64,000 nucleotides of DNA, from NCBI GenBank assembly GCA_017449185.1, contig JAFSJZ010000040.1, positions 1-64,000 on the forward strand, read 5' to 3'. The DNA comes from Oscillospiraceae bacterium (GTDB taxonomy: Bacteria > Bacillota > Clostridia > Oscillospirales > Oscillospiraceae). Positions within the stretch are counted from its first letter, which is position 1; each line of letters begins with the position of its first letter. Of the stretch, positions 17,748 through 25,681 are shown piece by piece. Position numbers and translations under genes: made by a program. The notes under the pieces were generated by a model. The model saw only the letters and a list, made by a program, of their open reading frames with translations. It was not told the origin of the DNA and did not search any database.

Positions 17748-19807
17748 AGGAGATCCTCGTCGCCAAAAGCGCGGGCTTTTGCTTCGGCGTGAGCCGCAGC
17801 GTGGACATGGCGGAGAAACTGCTCGCAGAGCAGGGGAAGGCCTGCAGTCTCGGCCCGATCATCCACAACGAGGATGTGGTGGCGGAGCTCGAACGGCGCG
17901 GTCTGCGCGTCATCTCCTCTCCGGAGGAGGTCCGTGAAGGGGAGCGGGTGATGATCCGCGCCCACGGCGCAGCCCCTGCCGTCTACGAGGAGCTGGAACG
18001 GCGCGGAGCGCTCGTCACCGACGCCACCTGCCCGAAAGTGAAAATGATCCACCGCATCGTAAGCGAGGCAGCCCGGGAGGGCCGTTTTGTGATCGTCATC
18101 GGCATGCGGGATCACCCTGAAGTGGAGGCCATCTGCGGCTGGTGCGGCGAGCATGTCGTACTGGAAAATCCTTCCGAAACGTCCCGCTGGATGGACGAAA
18201 ACCCCGATTTTTGTGACAAAATGATCACAATTGTGGTCCAAACGACCCAGACAAGCGGTAATTTTACCGAATGTTGCGAGAAGCTAAAAAAAAGATGTAC
18301 AAATTTGAAAATATCTGATACAATATGCCTTGCTACGTCTACGCGGCAGGAGGAAGCAAAAGCCCTTTCCTCGCAATGCGGCGCCATGGTCGTGATCGGC
18401 GGGAAGCACAGCGCGAACAGTCTGCACCTTGCGGAGATCTGCTCTGCGTCCTGTCCGGTCGTTCAGTTCATCGAGAGAAGCGACGAGCTGGACTTGAACG
18501 CCCTGCGTAACATTGATCTTGTCGGTGTTACGGCCGGCGCGTCCACCCCCGCGTGGATTATTAAGGAGGTAAGAAACAAAATGAGTGATGAGATCAAAAT
18601 CGAAGAGTCTGCCGTCGAGGCAGTGGAGAAGGAACAGTCCTTCGACGAAATGCTGGAGGAGACTCTCAAGCCTATATATAACGGAGATAAGGTAAGCGGC
18701 GTCGTCGTGGCCATTACGGCTACCGAAGTCAGCATCGATCTCGGCACCAAGTATTCCGGCTTCATCCCCACGACCGAGTTCACCGAAGACGGCTCCAAGA
18801 TTGAGGACGCTGTCAAGCTCGGCGACGTGATCGAAGCGATCGTCGTGCGCGTCAACGACGTGGAAGGCACCGCGCAGCTGTCCAAGAAGCGTCTGGACGC
18901 CGTCAAGGTGTGGGACGCCGTTGAGCAGGCCGTCGAGAGCGGCGAGATCATCGAGGGCGTTGTGACCGAAACCAACAAGGGCGGCGTCGTCGTCAGCTAC
19001 AAGGGCGTCCGCGTGTTCGTCCCCGCCTCGCAGACCGATCTGCCCCGCGAGGCCGATCTGAGCGAGCTCGTCAAGAAGACGGTTCGTCTTAAGCTCACCG
19101 AGGTCAACAAGGCCCGCAAGCGCGTCGTCGGCTCCATCCGCCGTGTCGCTCAGGCCGAGCGCCGTGCCGCCACCGAGGCGATCTGGAACGAGATTGAGGT
19201 CGGCAAGAAGTATCACGGCACCGTCAAGTCCCTGACCAGCTACGGCGCCTTCGTCGACATCGGCGGCATCGACGGCATGGTGCACGTCTCCGAGCTGAGC
19301 TGGAACCGCATCCGTCAGCCCTCCGAGGTCGTCTCCGTCGGTGACGAGATCGACGTTTACGTCATCTCCTTCGACAAGGAGAAGCGCAAGATCTCTCTCG
19401 GCCACAAGGATCCCGAGTCCAACCCCTGGACCGTGTTCACCAACCGCTACGCCGTCGGCGACGTGGCCTCCGTCACGATCGTCAAGCTGATGGAGTTCGG
19501 TGCTTTTGCCACCGTCGTTCCGGGCGTGGACGGTCTGATCCACATCTCCCAGATCGCCAACCGCCGCATCGACAAGCCGGGCGACGTGCTGACCGTCGGC
19601 GACGTGGTCGAGGCCAAGATCACCGCGATCGACGAGGAGAAGCACAAGGTCTCCCTGTCCATCCGCGCGCTGTCCGCTCCGGCTCCCGCCGCTCCCGCTG
19701 AGGAGCAGCCCGCGGAGGAGGAGAGCGGCGAGGACGCGATGGTGTACGAGCTCTCCGCCGAGGGCGAGGCCACCGGAGAGGCTCCCGTCGAGGTCGACGA
19801 GGAGTAA
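17744..19807 (+). CDS. ispH: IspH-ribosomal protein S1 fusion
   Basis: 687 residues. Residues 1-about 278 are 4-hydroxy-3-methylbut-2-enyl diphosphate reductase, the last enzyme of the MEP isoprenoid pathway, with the three 4Fe-4S Cys at 13 (AGFCFGV), 96 (ATCPKV) and 195 (TICLATSTRQ). Residues 280-687 are ribosomal protein S1 with four OB-type S1 domains (starting near GDKVSGVVV, GEIIEGVVT, GKKYHGTVK, GDVASVTIV). The fusion is known across Clostridia. An excellent internal start (AAGGAGGT, ATG 18581) and promoter-like sequence suggest S1 is also made alone. The tail is acidic. Confidence 0.95.
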   Translation: MKEILVAKSAGFCFGVSRSVDMAEKLLAEQGKACSLGPIIHNEDVVAELERRGLRVISSPEEVREGERVMIRAHGAAPAVYEELERRGALVTDATCPKVKMIHRIVSEAAREGRFVIVIGMRDHPEVEAICGWCGEHVVLENPSETSRWMDENPDFCDKMITIVVQTTQTSGNFTECCEKLKKRCTNLKISDTICLATSTRQEEAKALSSQCGAMVVIGGKHSANSLHLAEICSASCPVVQFIERSDELDLNALRNIDLVGVTAGASTPAWIIKEVRNKMSDEIKIEESAVEAVEKEQSFDEMLEETLKPIYNGDKVSGVVVAITATEVSIDLGTKYSGFIPTTEFTEDGSKIEDAVKLGDVIEAIVVRVNDVEGTAQLSKKRLDAVKVWDAVEQAVESGEIIEGVVTETNKGGVVVSYKGVRVFVPASQTDLPREADLSELVKKTVRLKLTEVNKARKRVVGSIRRVAQAERRAATEAIWNEIEVGKKYHGTVKSLTSYGAFVDIGGIDGMVHVSELSWNRIRQPSEVVSVGDEIDVYVISFDKEKRKISLGHKDPESNPWTVFTNRYAVGDVASVTIVKLMEFGAFATVVPGVDGLIHISQIANRRIDKPGDVLTVGDVVEAKITAIDEEKHKVSLSIRALSAPAPAAPAEEQPAEEESGEDAMVYELSAEGEATGEAPVEVDEE
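18296..18324 (+). promoter_or_regulatory. Possible internal promoter for S1
   Basis: Inside a distinctly AT-rich patch of ispH: TGTACA (18296-18301), 17-bp spacer, TACAAT (18319-18324), with an extended -10 TGA just before it. A transcript from here would have a leader of about 250 bases before the internal S1 start at 18581. Confidence 0.4.
18581..19807 (+). CDS. rpsA: Ribosomal protein S1, internal in-frame start
   Basis: In-frame ATG at 18581 with AAGGAGGT at 18563-18570 (10-base spacing), stronger than the site at the start of ispH. It would give a free 408-residue S1 beginning MSDEIKIEESAVEAVEKEQS with four S1 domains. S1 binds mRNA at the ribosome; the third domain (SYGAFVDIGGIDGMVHVSEL) is the canonical one. 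Ribosomal stoichiometry far exceeds that needed for IspH, so independent expression makes sense, but use of this start is inference. Confidence 0.6.
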   Translation: MSDEIKIEESAVEAVEKEQSFDEMLEETLKPIYNGDKVSGVVVAITATEVSIDLGTKYSGFIPTTEFTEDGSKIEDAVKLGDVIEAIVVRVNDVEGTAQLSKKRLDAVKVWDAVEQAVESGEIIEGVVTETNKGGVVVSYKGVRVFVPASQTDLPREADLSELVKKTVRLKLTEVNKARKRVVGSIRRVAQAERRAATEAIWNEIEVGKKYHGTVKSLTSYGAFVDIGGIDGMVHVSELSWNRIRQPSEVVSVGDEIDVYVISFDKEKRKISLGHKDPESNPWTVFTNRYAVGDVASVTIVKLMEFGAFATVVPGVDGLIHISQIANRRIDKPGDVLTVGDVVEAKITAIDEEKHKVSLSIRALSAPAPAAPAEEQPAEEESGEDAMVYELSAEGEATGEAPVEVDEE

Positions 19808-19826
19808 TCCCTCCCAATCGAACATA

Positions 19827-19865
19827 AAAAGCTCCCCGGTCATCTGACCGGGGAGCTTTTTGCGC
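19827..19865. terminator. Bidirectional terminator after ispH-rpsA
   Basis: Perfect 15-bp stem AAAAGCTCCCCGGTC/GACCGGGGAGCTTTT (19827-19841, 19846-19860) with A and T tracts on both sides. It serves the S1 gene and the convergent minus-strand operon. Confidence 0.95.
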
Positions 19866-19871
19866 CGGAAA

Positions 19872-20804
19872 TCAGTTCACTTTCTCGTTCAGCCAGTTGA
19901 GAATGTCGCGGTAGACGTCGAGATAGTTGATCTCGTTGAGCATCTCGTGCCGTCCGCCGGGATAGAGGCGGATCATCACGTCTTTCATGCCGACGTCGCA
20001 GAACATTTTATAGGCCTTCTCAACGCCCTTGCCGTAGTCGCCCACGGGGTCGGCTTCGCCGGACATGAAGTAGACGGGCGTGGACTTGTTCATCTTCGCA
20101 GCGTTGTCCTTGTTCGAGATAAATTTGATGCCCTCCATCATATCGCGGTAGAGGCTGCACTTGGCCACAAAGCCGCAGAGGGGATCGTCGATGTATTTCC
20201 GCACGTTTTTCTCGTCGCGGGAGAGCCAGTCAAAATCGGTATAGCGGAACTGGATCTTGTCGTTATAGGAGCCGAAAGCAATATCGTTGAGCAGCTTGCC
20301 GTCGCCGCGCGGTCCGCCCTTCCTGACCAGCAGCTTGGCGATCAGCAGGCCGGAATTGACCAGCAGAGGGCTCTGCTGACCGGTGCCGCTGATGATGGCG
20401 GCGTCGCAGTCGTCGGGATAGCGGATCAGGTAGGTGCGGGCAAGAAAGCTGCCCATGCTGTGGCCGAAGAAAACGTAGGGGAGCTTCGGGTATTTCTCTT
20501 TCATGGTGTCGTGGATGGTCTTGAGGTCGTCGACCACGCGCCACCAGCCGTCCTTTTCGGCAAAGAAGCCCTTGTCCTCGTCGCGCTCGATGGAAGCGCC
20601 GTGGCCGAGATGGTCGTCCGCCGCGACGGCAAAGCCGTTCTCAGCGAGAAAACGCATGAAATCTTCATACCGGTCGGCATGCTCGGCAATGCCGTGGGCG
20701 ATCTGTACGACGCCGCGCACTTCACCGTCGGGCGTGCATGTCTTGACGCGGATGCGGTTGACGCCGGTGCTGGACATGAAATAGAAGTTGTCAAATGTCG
20801 GCAT
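19872..20804 (-). CDS. Alpha/beta hydrolase, monoacylglycerol lipase-like
   Basis: 310 residues, cytoplasmic. Oxyanion HG (37-38 in AHGIAEHADRY), nucleophile elbow GHSMG with Ser116, Asp252 (SGEADPVG) and His286 (GGRHEML) form a full triad. The HGIAEHADRYxDF segment is typical of serine-aminopeptidase/lysophospholipase (Hydrolase_4) proteins. Start ATG has AGGAGGG 6 bases upstream; a longer frame would begin inside the upstream gap. Last gene of the three-gene minus-strand operon that starts at the promoter near 23.1 kb. Confidence 0.87.
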   Translation of the reverse strand: MPTFDNFYFMSSTGVNRIRVKTCTPDGEVRGVVQIAHGIAEHADRYEDFMRFLAENGFAVAADDHLGHGASIERDEDKGFFAEKDGWWRVVDDLKTIHDTMKEKYPKLPYVFFGHSMGSFLARTYLIRYPDDCDAAIISGTGQQSPLLVNSGLLIAKLLVRKGGPRGDGKLLNDIAFGSYNDKIQFRYTDFDWLSRDEKNVRKYIDDPLCGFVAKCSLYRDMMEGIKFISNKDNAAKMNKSTPVYFMSGEADPVGDYGKGVEKAYKMFCDVGMKDVMIRLYPGGRHEMLNEINYLDVYRDILNWLNEKVN

Positions 20805-20823
20805 GGTTTTCCCTCCTGTTGAA

Positions 20824-22479
20824 TCAGTCATAATAGCCTTTGGCCGTAAGCTCGGCTTCGATCTCTTCTCCGCGGTAATAATGCCAGCCCTTGGCTTTCC
20901 AGTAAGGCATCTTGTAATAGCTGGAATGCTTGTCGTTGATCGTGACTTCCTTGTATTCGATCTCCGTATCGAAAATAAACATCTCGCCGTCCATTTCGAT
21001 CTCTACCCAGCCGTGCGGGCGGCCGGTGACCGTGCCGCTGTAGATCACGGCGTCGTATCCGATCGCTTTGGCCAGGACATAGAATTCAGCGGCGTAGTTG
21101 TAGCAGTTCCCCTTGTGGGTCGAGAGCATCTGATAAGCCTCTTCGTTTTCCCAGCCCGTTTCTCCCAATTCATGCAGATGGTCGCCGTCGCGCAGGTAGA
21201 AATTGCGGTAGGTCACGTAATTGAAGAGGATATAGAGCATCTGCTCCGGATCCATTTTCGAGGGATCCACAAGCTCCTGCAGGGTCTGCTGCACGAGAGT
21301 ATCCAGTTCCGGCATGCCGGTGGTGATCACCCCGTCGGGGCCGAAATCAAAATTGCCGCGGGAGGCGTTCACCACCGCGCCGCCGTCGGCGCCGATGCAG
21401 TGCAGCGCCGTCCCGATAAAGAACATGCCCTCTTCGCGCAGGGGCAGCGCCTCACTGGAAGTCCAGATCACGCCGCCGTCTGTCTGCTCGATCTCGTGGG
21501 CGATCGCCGCTTCCGCGACGTCCCAGAAATAGGGATCGTCGAAGGACAGATCCAGGACTGTCCCAACCTTGGCGCAGTCCGTCTCGGCCACGGGAGCGCG
21601 GCCGCGCAGCAGGTTGAAGATGTGAGAGGCCTGTGCGCGCGTCAGCTCAGCGTCGGGAGAGACACTGAGATCAGAGATCCAGCCGCGATCCATCGCAAGA
21701 CAGAACGCGGGATAGAGCGTATCGCCCTCGGCGATCTGTGAAAAGCTGTAACGGCTCGTGCTGGCCGGAAGCAGGCGGGAGAGCATCTCAAAAAACTCAC
21801 CCAGGCTGATAAACTCGTCCGGATGAAAACGGCTTCCCTCGATCACGCCCAGATCTTTCAGAGTGGCTGTCGCCGCATAATAATCGGCCCCGGTATCCAC
21901 GTCGGTAAAGCTACCGCTTCCCCTCAGCTCGGTGTCGAGACTTTCGTACAGCAGCTTCGCCGCCTCGGCGCGGCTGAGCGTACCGGCGGGATGGAAGCAG
22001 AAGTCGTCGTCGATGAAGAGATAGGGCGCGCGGCGGCTCACCGTGCTCTCGTCGCGGAAGGCAATGGCGTAGACGGCGCTGAAGGCGGCGTCAGCATTCA
22101 GTGTGACGATGCCGTCCTCCACACGCCTGCCGTCAGCGTCCGCCCAGCCGAGGAAGGTGTATCCGTCGATCTGCGGCCCCTCGGGCAGCGCAAGCTCCTC
22201 ACCGGCGGGGGCCGATACGCTCAGCGTCTCGTCAAGAGGCGTATAGCACCACGCGGTATAGACGGCGGCGTCCTCCGTTCCGGGCGTGACAAGAGGCGCT
22301 TCCGAGGGGAGGACGGGAGAAACTTTTTCATGATACAACAGTGTGCCGAGCGCAGCCACGGCAAGCAGGAGCACGCCGGCGGCCAGACGCCAGAAAAGGA
22401 GTTTCCTTTTCAGGGCCGTTTTCGTGCTGCCGGGCGCGGAAGCGGCGCCTGCATGGTCGGTATTCCGATTATCCGACAT
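20824..22479 (-). CDS. Membrane-anchored SLH and transglutaminase-like protein
   Basis: 551 residues. N-terminal cytoplasmic tail and transmembrane segment (about 30-52), an InlB-B-like repeat (YTFLGWADADG...FSAVYA), then three S-layer-homology-like repeats (LSRAEAAKLLYESL; ISLGEFFEMLSRLL; LTRAQASHIFNLLRG). The C-terminal transglutaminase-like domain has Cys459 (GNCYNYA), His489 (PHGWVEI) and Asp504 (FDTEIEY). The combination indicates a cell-surface protein that could crosslink, cleave or bind wall peptides; substrate unknown. Its start overlaps the upstream lipoprotein gene by 11 bases, so the two are translationally coupled. Confidence 0.83.
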   Translation of the reverse strand: MSDNRNTDHAGAASAPGSTKTALKRKLLFWRLAAGVLLLAVAALGTLLYHEKVSPVLPSEAPLVTPGTEDAAVYTAWCYTPLDETLSVSAPAGEELALPEGPQIDGYTFLGWADADGRRVEDGIVTLNADAAFSAVYAIAFRDESTVSRRAPYLFIDDDFCFHPAGTLSRAEAAKLLYESLDTELRGSGSFTDVDTGADYYAATATLKDLGVIEGSRFHPDEFISLGEFFEMLSRLLPASTSRYSFSQIAEGDTLYPAFCLAMDRGWISDLSVSPDAELTRAQASHIFNLLRGRAPVAETDCAKVGTVLDLSFDDPYFWDVAEAAIAHEIEQTDGGVIWTSSEALPLREEGMFFIGTALHCIGADGGAVVNASRGNFDFGPDGVITTGMPELDTLVQQTLQELVDPSKMDPEQMLYILFNYVTYRNFYLRDGDHLHELGETGWENEEAYQMLSTHKGNCYNYAAEFYVLAKAIGYDAVIYSGTVTGRPHGWVEIEMDGEMFIFDTEIEYKEVTINDKHSSYYKMPYWKAKGWHYYRGEEIEAELTAKGYYD

Positions 22480-22894
22480 TGAGGTTCACATCCCGAACGA
22501 TTTCTCTCTCACCCTCGCGGTAAGTCGCGACGGTAAAGCCCTCATAGTAGAGCTCGCCGTCCTCGCCGGGGCCGATGCAGCTGGAAGCATAGCTCGAACC
22601 GGAGGGCTCGCCGATGGCGTCATACAGAGCGTCAACATCCTGCTCTATGCAGGCGCGGGCGGCTTCCAGCATGGCCTCGTCCACTGCAGGCGCGCTCTCG
22701 GCGGGAGCCGTGGGAGCGGCGCTCTGAAGATCGCTTCCGGGCAGGACGGAGCTCAGACTCGGTGCGGGCGGCGCGGCAGTCGGCTCCTCTGTCGGCGCGG
22801 GCGTGGGAGCGGCAGTGGGAGCGGCGCCTCCGCAGGCGGTGAGCATCAGCAGCATGAGGATCGCAAACAGTGCGTAACATAACGCTTTTTTCAT
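22469..22894 (-). CDS. Small lipoprotein of unknown function
   Basis: 141 residues. Lipoprotein signal MKKALCYALFAILMLLMLTAC with lipobox LTAC, then a Pro/Thr/Ala-rich linker (about 22-50) and a compact C-terminal domain (DALYDAIGEPSGSSYASSC...GFTVATYREGE) that recalls small SmpA/BLIP-like folds, though I do not recognise a named family. AAGGAGA directly precedes the start, and the repeat element (copy 2) abuts that site. First gene of the operon; coupled to the SLH-transglutaminase gene. Confidence 0.8.
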   Translation of the reverse strand: MKKALCYALFAILMLLMLTACGGAAPTAAPTPAPTEEPTAAPPAPSLSSVLPGSDLQSAAPTAPAESAPAVDEAMLEAARACIEQDVDALYDAIGEPSGSSYASSCIGPGEDGELYYEGFTVATYREGEREIVRDVNLNVG

Positions 22895-22906
22895 GATTTC
22901 TCCTTT

Positions 22907-23067
22907 AGTGAACGCCGAATCATTCGTCTTCGGAGCCTTCCGGACAATTTGTGCTCTGACTTCGTCACTTTTTCTTGCATTGCACAAAGTCTTCCTGCAA
23001 AAAAGTGCCGTCGTCGGAACAGAAATTCTCTCAGAATTCGCTCTCGCCGAATGAATCGTCGTTTACT
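22907..23067. repeat. Long-hairpin dispersed repeat, copy 2
   Basis: 161-bp relative of 420-577, same orientation on the plus strand. Ends AGTGAACGCCGAATCATTCG and the reverse complement AGTAAACGACGATTCATTCG are inverted repeats. The inner arms and the CACTTTTT/AAAAAGTG block are kept. Some substitutions fall on both arms. It lies between a minus-strand sigma-A promoter (23114-23142) and the ribosome binding site of the lipoprotein gene (22899-22905), so it would be transcribed as the 5' leader of that operon. Confidence 0.85.
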
Positions 23068-23113
23068 CGATCGCGTCAACGAAAAAGAGCTTTTTCGTCA
23101 AATATACTGAATT

Positions 23114-23142
23114 ATTTTATCCCTTCCGGGCTGCAAAGTCAA
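23114..23142 (-). promoter_or_regulatory. Sigma-A promoter for the lipoprotein-SLH-hydrolase operon
   Basis: On the minus strand TTGACT (23137-23142), 17-bp spacer, TAAAAT (23114-23119). The leader of about 210 bases holds a short palindrome (ACGAAAAAG...TTTTTCGT, 23079-23098) and then all of repeat copy 2. Confidence 0.75.
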
Positions 23143-23143
23143 T

Positions 23144-23178
23144 ATGAAAAGCCGGGACAGATCCGTCTGTCCCGGCTT
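23144..23178 (-). terminator. Terminator of the Ig/zinc-ribbon gene
   Basis: 12-bp stem AAGCCGGGACAG/CTGTCCCGGCTT with a 6-nt loop; a TTTTC tract follows on the minus strand. It lies directly upstream of the next minus-strand promoter. Confidence 0.8.
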
Positions 23179-23194
23179 GCTGAAAGGGGAAAAC

Positions 23195-24850
23195 TTATTG
23201 TTTCGGATCGTCCGCCGCGGCATACGGCGCGCCGCAGTCGGGACAGAAGCGGGGAGGATGCTGCGGATCCGGATTCGTCCAGCCGCAGTGATCGCAGACA
23301 TACTGGATCGCGCCGACGGGCTTCGTCTCGCCGCAGGCCGTGCAGTTATGCCCGCGATTGAAGCTGCCGCATTTTGTGCAGTACCAGCCGTCAAGAAGAA
23401 AGCTTTCGGGATCGGGTACGCCGTTCCCGCTCTCTGCCGCGGACTCCGTCTGCGCATCGTCGGAGGACTTGAGAGGCTTCTGCCCGGCCGCTGCGGCGGC
23501 AGAGGCCGCCATGACGGGCGAGGAAACTGACGGTTGACGCGGCGCGCCGCCCTCGTCATCTTCGTCGTACGCCTCCTCGCCCTCCAGCGCGCTCTCCCTG
23601 CGGGAGACGATGACAAGCGCCACGGCCGCCGCAATCAAGGCCAGAATGAGCACGCCCATGAGGATCAGCAGGAAGCGGCTGCCGCTGCTTTGGGAAGAAG
23701 AGCGGCGTGCCTCCGCCGTGGGCTCGGGCGTGACGTGCGCGGGCGCAGGCTCGGGTGAAGGCTCGGGCGTGGGCTCGCTCGTCGGCAGCGGCGCGTGCGT
23801 GACGGCGGCGACGCGGGATTTGGCCTCGGTGCTTTTTTCGCCGTCAAGCGTACTCCACACCGCGCAGTAGTAATAAACCGTGCCCGGAGTCTCCGGGGGA
23901 ACAAAGGTGGGGGAGTTGGCGCCGGCGATGGCCGTGTCGGTGCCGTCTTCATTGGCGTTGCTGTTGTCGGAGCTGCTGTACCACTGGTAATGCAGCACAC
24001 CGTTGTTGGGATCGTTTGCCGTGACGGAGAGCGTATCGGAATCGGAGGTCACAAAGGGATCGCGTGTGATCGAGGGAGGCAGAAGACCCTGCTTGATGAC
24101 CGTGATCACGGCGCCGTTCGAATAGGCCTGGCCGCCGTCGCCGATGAACTTGCAGACAGCCTTCCAGCCGTCCATCTCGGAGCGGACGTTGTAGACGATC
24201 AGCATTTCCTCGTCATAGCCCTCGCAGTAGACGCCGGGGAACCGATTGCCGACGTTTTCGGCAGTGACGAAGTCGTTTTCGTTTTTGGGGTTAACGATGC
24301 GCCATTCGATCGTGTCGGCATAGTCGGCGCGGGCGATGAAGATCACGTACTCGCCCTCAAAGGCCGGCGGTTCATCCGTTGGATCCTTTGTAATAACGGG
24401 CTTGGGGACCGGCGTGGGCTCGGGAGTAGGCTCGGGCGTGGGTTCGGGCGTCGGTTCCGGAGTGGGCTCCGGCGTGGGAGAGGGCGTCGGCGCAGGGGTG
24501 GGTTCCGGCGCAGGCTCGGTGATCTTGATCGTCAGAGCATATTCCTCCGTACCGGAGGCATTGGTGATCTTCAGGCTGTAACTGTACGTGCCGGAAGCGG
24601 CGGGCGTTCCGACCAGCTTCACCGCGCCGTCTGTGAGTTCGATGCTCAGGCCGTCCGGCAGACTGCCGGAGACGAACTCATAAGCGGTGGCGGTGTCGCC
24701 GCCCTCCTGCGGGATCGTATAGTCAAGCGCCGTGCCGAGCTCGCAGCTGATCTCGGGCACGTCGACGGCGTAAGCACCGGCACAGAGAAGCGACGCGAAC
24801 AGACAGAGCGTCAGCAGAAGCGACAGCAGACGCCGAGCGGGATTCTTCAT
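23195..24850 (-). CDS. Secreted Ig-domain membrane protein with cytoplasmic zinc ribbons
   Basis: 551 residues. Signal peptide 1-28 (ending AGAYA), a putative-Ig domain (30-110, PDGLSIELTDGAVKLVGTP), a Pro-Thr-Glu repeat linker (112-151), two further Ig-like regions, a second Pro/Glu-rich linker, one transmembrane segment (393-415), and a C-terminal cytoplasmic tail. The tail ends in two zinc ribbons: Cys491/494/503/506 and Cys519/522/536/539. No enzyme motif is visible. It could be an envelope sensor that signals through the ribbons, but this is inference. Monocistronic, with its own promoter and terminator. Confidence 0.8.
   Translation of the reverse strand: MKNPARRLLSLLLTLCLFASLLCAGAYAVDVPEISCELGTALDYTIPQEGGDTATAYEFVSGSLPDGLSIELTDGAVKLVGTPAASGTYSYSLKITNASGTEEYALTIKITEPAPEPTPAPTPSPTPEPTPEPTPEPTPEPTPEPTPVPKPVITKDPTDEPPAFEGEYVIFIARADYADTIEWRIVNPKNENDFVTAENVGNRFPGVYCEGYDEEMLIVYNVRSEMDGWKAVCKFIGDGGQAYSNGAVITVIKQGLLPPSITRDPFVTSDSDTLSVTANDPNNGVLHYQWYSSSDNSNANEDGTDTAIAGANSPTFVPPETPGTVYYYCAVWSTLDGEKSTEAKSRVAAVTHAPLPTSEPTPEPSPEPAPAHVTPEPTAEARRSSSQSSGSRFLLILMGVLILALIAAAVALVIVSRRESALEGEEAYDEDDEGGAPRQPSVSSPVMAASAAAAAGQKPLKSSDDAQTESAAESGNGVPDPESFLLDGWYCTKCGSFNRGHNCTACGETKPVGAIQYVCDHCGWTNPDPQHPPRFCPDCGAPYAAADDPKQ
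24398..24517. repeat. Pro-Thr-Glu coding repeat
   Basis: About 40 codons of degenerate six-base-pair repeat units encoding PEPT/PTPE on the minus strand within the Ig/zinc-ribbon gene. A typical wall-spanning linker; prone to length variation. Confidence 0.85.
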
Positions 24851-24908
24851 GCATTCTATCTCCTTTTTTCAAAGGCTAAAGGTATTGTATTGCGTTACCT
24901 TGCGACAT

Positions 24909-24937
24909 ATGATAACAAAATATCGGCTTTTTTACAA
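24909..24937 (-). promoter_or_regulatory. Promoter of the Ig/zinc-ribbon gene
   Basis: Minus strand TTGTAA (24932-24937), 17-bp spacer, TATCAT (24909-24914), in an AT-rich gap of 158 bases that otherwise holds only the neighbouring terminator. Confidence 0.7.
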
Positions 24938-24972
24938 GAATGAAAGGACAGTTTTAAGTATTCTTCATAATA

Positions 24973-25006
24973 ATAAGACCGGGGCGCGAAGCCCCGGTCT
25001 TATCAT
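24973..25006 (-). terminator. Terminator of the ECF transporter gene
   Basis: 13-bp perfect stem ATAAGACCGGGGC/GCCCCGGTCTTAT (24973-24985, 24991-25003) with a 5-nt loop, starting 6 bases past the stop of the minus-strand gene. Confidence 0.85.
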
Positions 25007-25008
25007 GA

Positions 25009-25629
25009 TCATGGATTTTTTCCGATCTTGATCAGCCGAACGATGAGCGGGCTGAATACGATGTTGAACAGCAGCTCAAAGAGGAAGTTTCCTCCGACAA
25101 GACCGAAGATCATATATTTGCCGACGCTTTCAAAGCCCATGGCGGCTGCCCACTCGCTGATCGTGGGAAGGAAAAAGACCAGGCAGCCGAGCAGAAAGAT
25201 GCCGGTGTTGACCACAGGGCAGACGATTGCCGCCGCAATCACGGACAGGTCGACGCCCTGCTTTTTTTCGTCGCGCGAGGGGAGCGCGATCTTCACGTCG
25301 CGCCGGCTCAGCGCCTTGAAGACGAGACCCGCGCAGAAACCGGCGAGCGCGCCCTTGAGCAGCACGACCAGAATCGTCCCGAGCGGGTTGACGACAAGAA
25401 AGGCCGCCGCATCCCCGGACAGAAGCACGACCATGCCGAACACAAAGCCAAACCAGGCGCCGGCGGCGGCCCCGTACAGCGCGGCGCCGACCACGATCGG
25501 GATCAGTACGAGAGAGATCGAGAAGGGGCCGAAGCGGACAAAAGCGCCGAGGAGCTGCAGAATGACGACGACGGCCGTCATCAGAGCCATACCCGTGAGC
25601 GTACGGGTGTCAAGTCTCTTTTTTTCCAT
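25009..25629 (-). CDS. ECF transporter S component, substrate unresolved
   Basis: Integral membrane substrate-binding subunit of an energy-coupling-factor vitamin transporter, 206 residues with about six hydrophobic segments. The N-terminal LTGMALMTAVVVILQLLG and the PLGTILVVLLKGALAGFCAGLVF region fit S components; the sequence somewhat resembles the pantothenate type, but this cannot be settled by eye. AAAGGAA precedes the ATG. It has its own consensus promoter, separate from the folate operon. No energising module (EcfA/EcfT) is in the window, so a shared group-II module elsewhere is implied. Confidence 0.78.
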   Translation of the reverse strand: MEKKRLDTRTLTGMALMTAVVVILQLLGAFVRFGPFSISLVLIPIVVGAALYGAAAGAWFGFVFGMVVLLSGDAAAFLVVNPLGTILVVLLKGALAGFCAGLVFKALSRRDVKIALPSRDEKKQGVDLSVIAAAIVCPVVNTGIFLLGCLVFFLPTISEWAAAMGFESVGKYMIFGLVGGNFLFELLFNIVFSPLIVRLIKIGKNP

Positions 25630-25681
25630 ATTCGATTCCTTTCTGCTGTCGCTCCGTTCGGGACGGATGCGGCGCAGCTAA

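Noticed and set aside
17744..19807. IspH-S1 as a novel fusion
   Set aside because: This bifunctional fusion is well known in Clostridia; only the internal promoter and start are worth attention.
24398..24517. Short repeated units that might be a CRISPR array
   Set aside because: Units are about 6-12 bp, contiguous without spacers, and encode PTPE in frame; it is a coding linker repeat.
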